A DNA stretch of 40,871 nt from Acidobacteriota bacterium (GTDB taxonomy: Bacteria > Acidobacteriota > Terriglobia > Bryobacterales > Bryobacteraceae). This document shows, one piece after another, positions 36,265-40,871 of the stretch (the stretch's first letter is position 1; every line of letters begins with the position of its first letter). The stretch lies in contig JAJYCN010000008.1 in assembly GCA_021778335.1 (NCBI GenBank), positions 1 through 40,871 on the forward strand, in the 5' to 3' direction. The position numbers were made by a program, and so were the translations under genes. Under the pieces are notes generated by a model, which did no database searches, was not told where the DNA came from, and saw only the letters and a program-made list of their open reading frames with translations.

Positions 36265-38703
36265 TTAAAACTCGAACTGCATCCCGCCGTAGGCGCCGAT
36301 GCCCGCCGCCGGGAACCCCGCCTCAAAGTAGTTCTGGTCGAAAAGGTTCGTGATCCGTCCGAAGAAGCGGATGTCGCGGTCCCCGCGCACCGGCCAGCGG
36401 TAGCTGGCGCCCAATCCCGCGTCGTGCATGCCCGGAAAGCGGAACGGCAGGCCCGAGAACGTCGCCAGCGAATACACCGGCGCCAGGTAACTGGATGACG
36501 CGGCGAGGTTGAAGTTCACGAAAAATCGCGAGCCGATCCGCTGCGTCGCCACGAACGAGAACTGGTTATCCGGCACTTCAAAGCTCCGGAAAATATCGAG
36601 AATCACCGGCGCCCGCTGCTGCGAGTTGGTGTAGGTGTAAGCCGCGTTCAGATCGAGCGACGAGGTCGCCGCCACGCTCGCGCTCGCCTCCAGGCCTCGC
36701 GCAAGCCCGCCGAGGCTGTTGTAGTATCCCGCCGATCTTCCGTAAGGATCCGTCGCCGGATTAATCAGCCCCGTGTAATCGTCGAACAAAATCTCGTTCT
36801 CGATCCGCGTGTAGAAATAAGTGGCCGATGCCCTCACCCGGTTATTCCAAAGACTCTGGTCGATTCCTGCGTCAAACGCGGTGGAATGCTCCGGGGTAAG
36901 TCTCGGGTCGCCGTAGACCGAATAACCGAAGATCGGATCGAAGTAAGTGCCGAACCGCTCGTACAGAGATGGCGCCCGGTAACCTCTCCCGGCATGGCCG
37001 CGGATCTTGGTTCCCGTAGAACGGAAGAACCACGCCACCGAGGCATCCCCCGTATAGGCGTTCGGCGGCGACACGAGCGGCGTTCCGGCATACGGCGCCG
37101 AGGCCGAAGGGGCAAATGCGGGCACACCCAGGTTGAACATCTGCGTCCGCCCGCTGGCGGCAACTAAAAGCCGCCCGTTGAAAAACCGCGCCTGGTCCTG
37201 CAGCCAGAACGAGTGGCTCCGTTCGCTCGCGTCCACGCTGCTGTTGCCGATGTTACCCGGCTGCAAGGCCCTGCTTGAGTAATCTTCCCGCTCAAACTCA
37301 TACCCGCCATCGAGTAAGTTGTTCGGCGCCGCCTGCCAGCTCAGCCTCGCGCCCGCGATCTGGTCCAACCCGTCGTTGATCTGAGCCGTGTTTCCGCCCA
37401 CCGGCTGATAGCCTACGCCCGCCGGACCGTTCGTGAAATTCACATGCGTGCTCGATCCCTGGTAATACAGCGAGTAAGTTGTGCTCTGCGACATAGTCCC
37501 CGCGAGCGTTATCGCTCCGGCGGTGAATCGTCCCGCGCGAGAGCTATCCGGATCGGGGATTGCCGGAAGATAGTTCGCCGCGCCGAGCGCGAGGCTCGAA
37601 TAAGGCACGCCGCTCGCATACTGCGCCACCTGCGCCGGCGCGGCCGGAACCGCGTCGATGATGCCGGTCTGCGATAGCGCTCCCACCGCGCCCGGATCCC
37701 CAAGCTGCCGCGAGAAAGAATCCGCCGCGTAAAGCCGCGCCGTCAGTACAGTGCCCGGTGTCAGGTGGTAGCTCGCGTGGCCCTGCCCGCTGGTGATCCG
37801 CGCCGGGTCGTTTCCACCCACGCCTTCGGTCACGTTCAAGTGCGTCAATCCCGCGCTGTATTCGAAGCGATTGTCGAGCGCGCCGCCCGCCAGGTCCGCC
37901 TTGCCGCGAAACGTCCCAAGCTGCCCTCCTTCGAGCAGCAGGCTCCCGTGCGTCGCGCCCCCACCCTGGCTGGATATCAGGTTCACAACCCCGCCGATCG
38001 CGTCCGTCCCGTACAGAGACGAACCGGTCCCCCGCAGAATCTCCATCCGGTCGATATCGGTGTCGATGAAATCCTGAATGAAGCTCGAGGCGTCGCCCTG
38101 CGGCGTGGTCACGTCGCGGAACCGCAGCCCGTCGAACAGCACCGCCGTGTCTTCGTTGCGCAGCCCGCGAATTTTGATGGTCGTCAACCCGCCGGTCCCG
38201 CCCAACTGCTGAATCCGCAGCCCCGGCGTGAACCGCAGCGCCTCGGCGAGCGAAAACTGATCGCGCTCAGCGATCTGGCTCTCATCCACCGTCGAAACCG
38301 CTTTCGAGATTTCATCCGTTGTAAGAGGCGTTCCTGACGCCGTGACCAGGACTTGTTCGCCCCGCGCCGCCAGAGTCAGCGCGATGTCGCGTGTCTGCTC
38401 GCCCGCGCCCATGTGCAAATCGCTCGCCGAATAGCGCGCAAACCCCGCGGCTGTCGCCTCGATCAGATAATCCCCTGGCGCCAGTCGATCGAAGCGGTAC
38501 GTGCCGTCCGCGCCGGTGGCCGCCGCCCGCGGCATGCTCGATGCCCGCGTGTACAGCAACACGCTCGCCCCCGGCACGGCGCGATGTTGCGGGTCCGTCA
38601 CTACGCCGTGAACCGAACCGCGGTTGGCCGATGAAATGGATGGAGTCTGGCCGAAGGCAAGCATCGCCGCCAACGGCCAATAAATGCAGGTACGGATTCG
38701 CAT
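36265..38703 (-). CDS. btuB: TonB-dependent outer-membrane receptor, probable vitamin B12 transporter BtuB
   Basis: 812 residues from ATG 38703, with GAGGGAGAA before it. The signal peptide ends about residue 18-19 (A-F-G-Q). A carboxypeptidase-regulatory-like domain covers about 30-115 ('VHGVVTDPQHRAVPGASVLL'). A TonB-box-like 'EQVLVTAS' precedes the plug (about 128-240: 'SLAEALRFTPGLRIQQLGG', 'MEILRGTGSSLYGTDAIGGV'). The rest is a beta-barrel ending in Phe (E-F). 'NLFDQNYFEAGFPA' near the end resembles BtuB C-termini. The cobalamin riboswitch directly upstream is the strongest argument for B12 uptake. The extra N-terminal domain is unusual for classical BtuB, but common in Acidobacteria and Bacteroidetes receptors. 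Confidence 0.88.
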   Translation of the reverse strand: MRIRTCIYWPLAAMLAFGQTPSISSANRGSVHGVVTDPQHRAVPGASVLLYTRASSMPRAAATGADGTYRFDRLAPGDYLIEATAAGFARYSASDLHMGAGEQTRDIALTLAARGEQVLVTASGTPLTTDEISKAVSTVDESQIAERDQFSLAEALRFTPGLRIQQLGGTGGLTTIKIRGLRNEDTAVLFDGLRFRDVTTPQGDASSFIQDFIDTDIDRMEILRGTGSSLYGTDAIGGVVNLISSQGGGATHGSLLLEGGQLGTFRGKADLAGGALDNRFEYSAGLTHLNVTEGVGGNDPARITSGQGHASYHLTPGTVLTARLYAADSFSRQLGDPGAVGALSQTGIIDAVPAAPAQVAQYASGVPYSSLALGAANYLPAIPDPDSSRAGRFTAGAITLAGTMSQSTTYSLYYQGSSTHVNFTNGPAGVGYQPVGGNTAQINDGLDQIAGARLSWQAAPNNLLDGGYEFEREDYSSRALQPGNIGNSSVDASERSHSFWLQDQARFFNGRLLVAASGRTQMFNLGVPAFAPSASAPYAGTPLVSPPNAYTGDASVAWFFRSTGTKIRGHAGRGYRAPSLYERFGTYFDPIFGYSVYGDPRLTPEHSTAFDAGIDQSLWNNRVRASATYFYTRIENEILFDDYTGLINPATDPYGRSAGYYNSLGGLARGLEASASVAATSSLDLNAAYTYTNSQQRAPVILDIFRSFEVPDNQFSFVATQRIGSRFFVNFNLAASSSYLAPVYSLATFSGLPFRFPGMHDAGLGASYRWPVRGDRDIRFFGRITNLFDQNYFEAGFPAAGIGAYGGMQFEF

Positions 38704-38738
38704 GAGTCGTTCTCCCTCGAAAACGCGCACAATCTTGG

Positions 38739-38890
38739 GGACGCGAAACCGGTCTCCTGACTCGTGGCTCGCCAAACTTACTCGAAGCGTTCTTCCCGCT
38801 GTTATGCAGTGACCGCTTCCGGCGTACAACGCCACTTACAGTTGCGGGGCAGTGGCGGATTTTCACCGCCTTCCCGAACATCCCGCGTCC
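38739..38890 (-). promoter_or_regulatory. Cobalamin (B12) riboswitch
   Basis: On the minus strand the conserved core reads GGCGGTGAAAATCCGCCA, then CTGCCCCGCAACTGTAAG (the GCCACTG B12-box lies at this junction), and later GAGTCAGGAGACCGG, all hallmarks of the class. The closing P1 helix is visible: GGACGCG (38884-38890) pairs with CGCGTCC (38739-38745). The aptamer ends about 35 nt before the receptor start codon, with the ribosome-binding site in between. No poly-U run follows, which favours translational control: bound B12 would hide the ribosome-binding site and lower receptor synthesis. Confidence 0.95.
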
Positions 38891-39007
38891 GAAAAGTCTG
38901 TTTGCAAAGATCTCGCCGGTTCAACCGGCGGCTTCTCGAGTATAACCGATCCCGCCGTTCCCCCGCCCAAATAGAAATGAGCGATGATCGAAACTCAGGG
39001 CCGTTTC

Positions 39008-40871
39008 ATGCGATTTCTCTGCATTCACTGCCACTTCTATCAGCCGCCGCGCGAGAACCCGTGGCTCGAGCAGATCGAGCAGCAGGACTCCGCCGCGCCT
39101 TTTCACGACTGGAACGCCCGCATCAACGACGAGTGCTACGCGCGCAACGCCGCCGCCCGCATCCTCGACGAGCGCGACCGTATCGATTACATCGTCAACA
39201 ACTACAGCCGCATCAGCTTCAACTTCGGGCCCACGTTGCTGTCCTGGATGGAGCAGAACGCCCCGGAGACCTACGGCGCCATCCTCGACGCCGACGCCGA
39301 GAGCCGCGGGCGCTTCAACGGGCACGGCTCCGCCATCGCGCAGGTCTACAACCACATGATCATGCCGCTGGCCAACGCCCGCGACAAGCGCACGCAGATC
39401 CTGTGGGGCATCCACGATTTCCAATCACGCTTCGGCCGCCTTCCGGAAGGCATGTGGTTGGCCGAAACCGCGGTCGACACGGAAACGCTCTCGCTGCTGG
39501 CCGCCGAAGGCATCGGCTTCACCATCCTTGCCCCCTCGCAGGCCCGCGCCGAGCGCGACCTGGGCGCCGCGGAATGGCGCGACGTCAACGGCTCCCGCAT
39601 CGACCCCACGCGCGCCTACCTCGTCAACACCTCCTCCGGGCCGATCAACGTGTTCTTCTACGACGGTCCCGTCTCCCGCGCCGTCGCGTTCGAGGGCCTG
39701 CTCAACAACGGCGTCAAGTTCGCCGAACGCCTCCTCGGCGCGTTCCCGCCGGAGGAGGACCGCGGCCAACTCATGCACATCGCCACGGACGGGGAAACCT
39801 ACGGCCACCACCATCACTTCGGCGAAATGGCGCTGGCCTACGCGCTTCACTACATCGAAGAACGCGGCCTCGCCCGCATCACGAACTACGGCGAATTCCT
39901 CGAACTTCACCCGCCGGACCGCGAAGCCGAAATTTTCGAAAACACCGCCTGGAGCTGCGTCCACGGCGTCGGCCGCTGGGCCGAGGACTGCGGCTGCAAC
40001 TCCGGCACACACCCCGGCTGGCGCCAGCACTGGCGCGCGCCGCTCCGCGCCGCTTTCGATTGGCTCCGCGACACGCTTACACCCCTCTACGAACAAAAAG
40101 CCAGCACTTTGTTTCAGGATCCCTGGACCACGCGCGACGAGTACATCTCCGTGATCGTCAGCCGCACCGGTGACGCGCGCGAGCGTTTCCTCACCCACCA
40201 CTGCGCCAACGGCGCCGGAGCCGAACAGCACGCCGCGGTTTGGAAACTGCTCGAAATGCAGCGCCACCTGATGCTGATGTACACAAGCTGCGGCTGGTTT
40301 TTCGACGAGCTCTCCGGCATCGAAACCGTACAGGTTATCCAGTACGCCTCCCGCGCGGTGCAGTTAGCCGAAGACCTGTTTGGCCAGCCCTTCGAGGAAA
40401 GCCTGCTCGAACGCCTGGCCTCCGCCACCAGCAACCTTGCCGACCAGCAGGACGGCCGCGCCATCTACCGGCGCCTGGTCCACCCCGCCATGGTCAGCCT
40501 GGAAAAAGCCGGCGCCCACTTCGCCGTCAGCTCGATGTTCGAGCGCGCTACCGATCAATCCACCGTCTACTGCTATGAAGTACAGCGCGAGTTCTACCGC
40601 GAACATCAGTCCGGCCACATTCACTTAGGGGTCGGCCGCGCCCTGGTTTCCTCCCGCATCACGCTCGCCTCCGAACGCCTTGTCTACGCAGTCCTCCATT
40701 TCGGCGACCAGAACATCCACGCTCGCGTCGGCCGCTTCGTCAACGCCAAATCCTTCGACCGCGCCGTCGCCAACCTCACTGCCGCCTTCGACCGCAACGA
40801 CCTCGCCGCCGTCATCCGCATCATGGACCGCGGCTTCCCCTCCGAAATCTCCCTCCGCTCCCTGTTCAAGG
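39008..40871 (+). CDS. GH57 glycoside hydrolase with DUF3536 (3' end outside window)
   Basis: At least 621 residues, open at the window edge. ATG at 39008 is used because homologs start directly with this motif: 'MRFLCIHCHFYQPPRENPWL'. An in-frame ATG at 38984 is possible. 'IVNNYSRISFNFGPTLLSWM', 'GMWLAETAVDTETL' (likely nucleophile Glu) and 'MHIATDGETYGHHHHFGEMA' (likely Asp) are GH57 motifs. The region after about 320 matches DUF3536, which in this group extends the barrel. It probably cleaves or transfers alpha-glucan chains in the cytoplasm, fitting the nearby trehalose genes. H-C-H-F replaces the more usual H-G-H-F. Divergent from btuB. Confidence 0.9.
   Translation, partial: MRFLCIHCHFYQPPRENPWLEQIEQQDSAAPFHDWNARINDECYARNAAARILDERDRIDYIVNNYSRISFNFGPTLLSWMEQNAPETYGAILDADAESRGRFNGHGSAIAQVYNHMIMPLANARDKRTQILWGIHDFQSRFGRLPEGMWLAETAVDTETLSLLAAEGIGFTILAPSQARAERDLGAAEWRDVNGSRIDPTRAYLVNTSSGPINVFFYDGPVSRAVAFEGLLNNGVKFAERLLGAFPPEEDRGQLMHIATDGETYGHHHHFGEMALAYALHYIEERGLARITNYGEFLELHPPDREAEIFENTAWSCVHGVGRWAEDCGCNSGTHPGWRQHWRAPLRAAFDWLRDTLTPLYEQKASTLFQDPWTTRDEYISVIVSRTGDARERFLTHHCANGAGAEQHAAVWKLLEMQRHLMLMYTSCGWFFDELSGIETVQVIQYASRAVQLAEDLFGQPFEESLLERLASATSNLADQQDGRAIYRRLVHPAMVSLEKAGAHFAVSSMFERATDQSTVYCYEVQREFYREHQSGHIHLGVGRALVSSRITLASERLVYAVLHFGDQNIHARVGRFVNAKSFDRAVANLTAAFDRNDLAAVIRIMDRGFPSEISLRSLFK

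Overview
The window reads as a piece of a high-GC Acidobacteria chromosome, most likely from the Solibacter/Bryobacter lineage. The best lineage markers are a serine hydrolase ending in the Solibacter-type C-terminal domain (5358-7313, minus), an acidobacterial VWFA-related protein (10916-11920), a DUF1800/DUF1501 pair (12099-15014), and several Tat-exported Gfo/Idh/MocA oxidoreductases. Many genes start with GTG or TTG, and stop/start codons often overlap as ATGA. This assignment is family recall, not a search result.

Left part (1-12 kb). The window opens in the 3' end of fusA (EF-G). A gene for an AlbA_2/ATPase-like protein (404-1867, minus) sits between two nearly identical copies of the fusA 3' end: one runs in from the left edge to 248, the other lies at 2003-2249. 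The right copy continues upstream to about 1885 as a 98-residue EF-G domain V fragment. Then comes a minus-strand series of heme A synthase, a DUF433 protein and a HicB-like protein, followed by a phytoene-desaturase-type FAD oxidoreductase, the serine hydrolase, a 1122-residue exported protein of unknown function and the VWFA protein. The + strand is strikingly G-rich here whichever strand is coding, and this stops close to 12 kb.

Middle part (12-24.5 kb). DUF1800 and DUF1501 exported proteins are followed by an antitoxin/PIN-toxin pair, whose toxin looks internally deleted. Next is a tightly coupled minus-strand operon (SDR dehydrogenase, Gfo/Idh/MocA oxidoreductase, sugar isomerase-like TIM barrel), then a TolB-like propeller/thioredoxin-fold pair. 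A small, less GC-rich island follows. It has an aberrant class II tRNA gene (serine-like body, UAU anticodon), two identical-geometry palindromic operators, a HigB/HigA-like toxin-antitoxin pair and a DUF3467 gene. A GH29 alpha-L-fucosidase closes this part.

Right part (24.5-41 kb). A long minus-strand operon makes and interconverts trehalose: TreS-maltokinase fusion, TreY, TreZ (all joined by ATGA overlaps), then an adenosine-specific-kinase-like gene and a GT-C type membrane protein. An FtsB/DivIC-like gene lies divergent to treS. A further Gfo/Idh/MocA gene lies just downstream of a TonB-dependent receptor gene preceded by a clear cobalamin riboswitch, so the receptor is probably BtuB. The window ends inside a DUF3536-type GH57 glucan hydrolase on the + strand.

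Points most worth a second look: the fusA-end duplication around the AlbA_2 gene, the tRNA with its adjacent operators and toxin-antitoxin island, the unusual catalytic loop in the maltokinase half of TreS-Mak, the internally deleted PIN toxin, and the B12 riboswitch possibly also governing an oxidoreductase.
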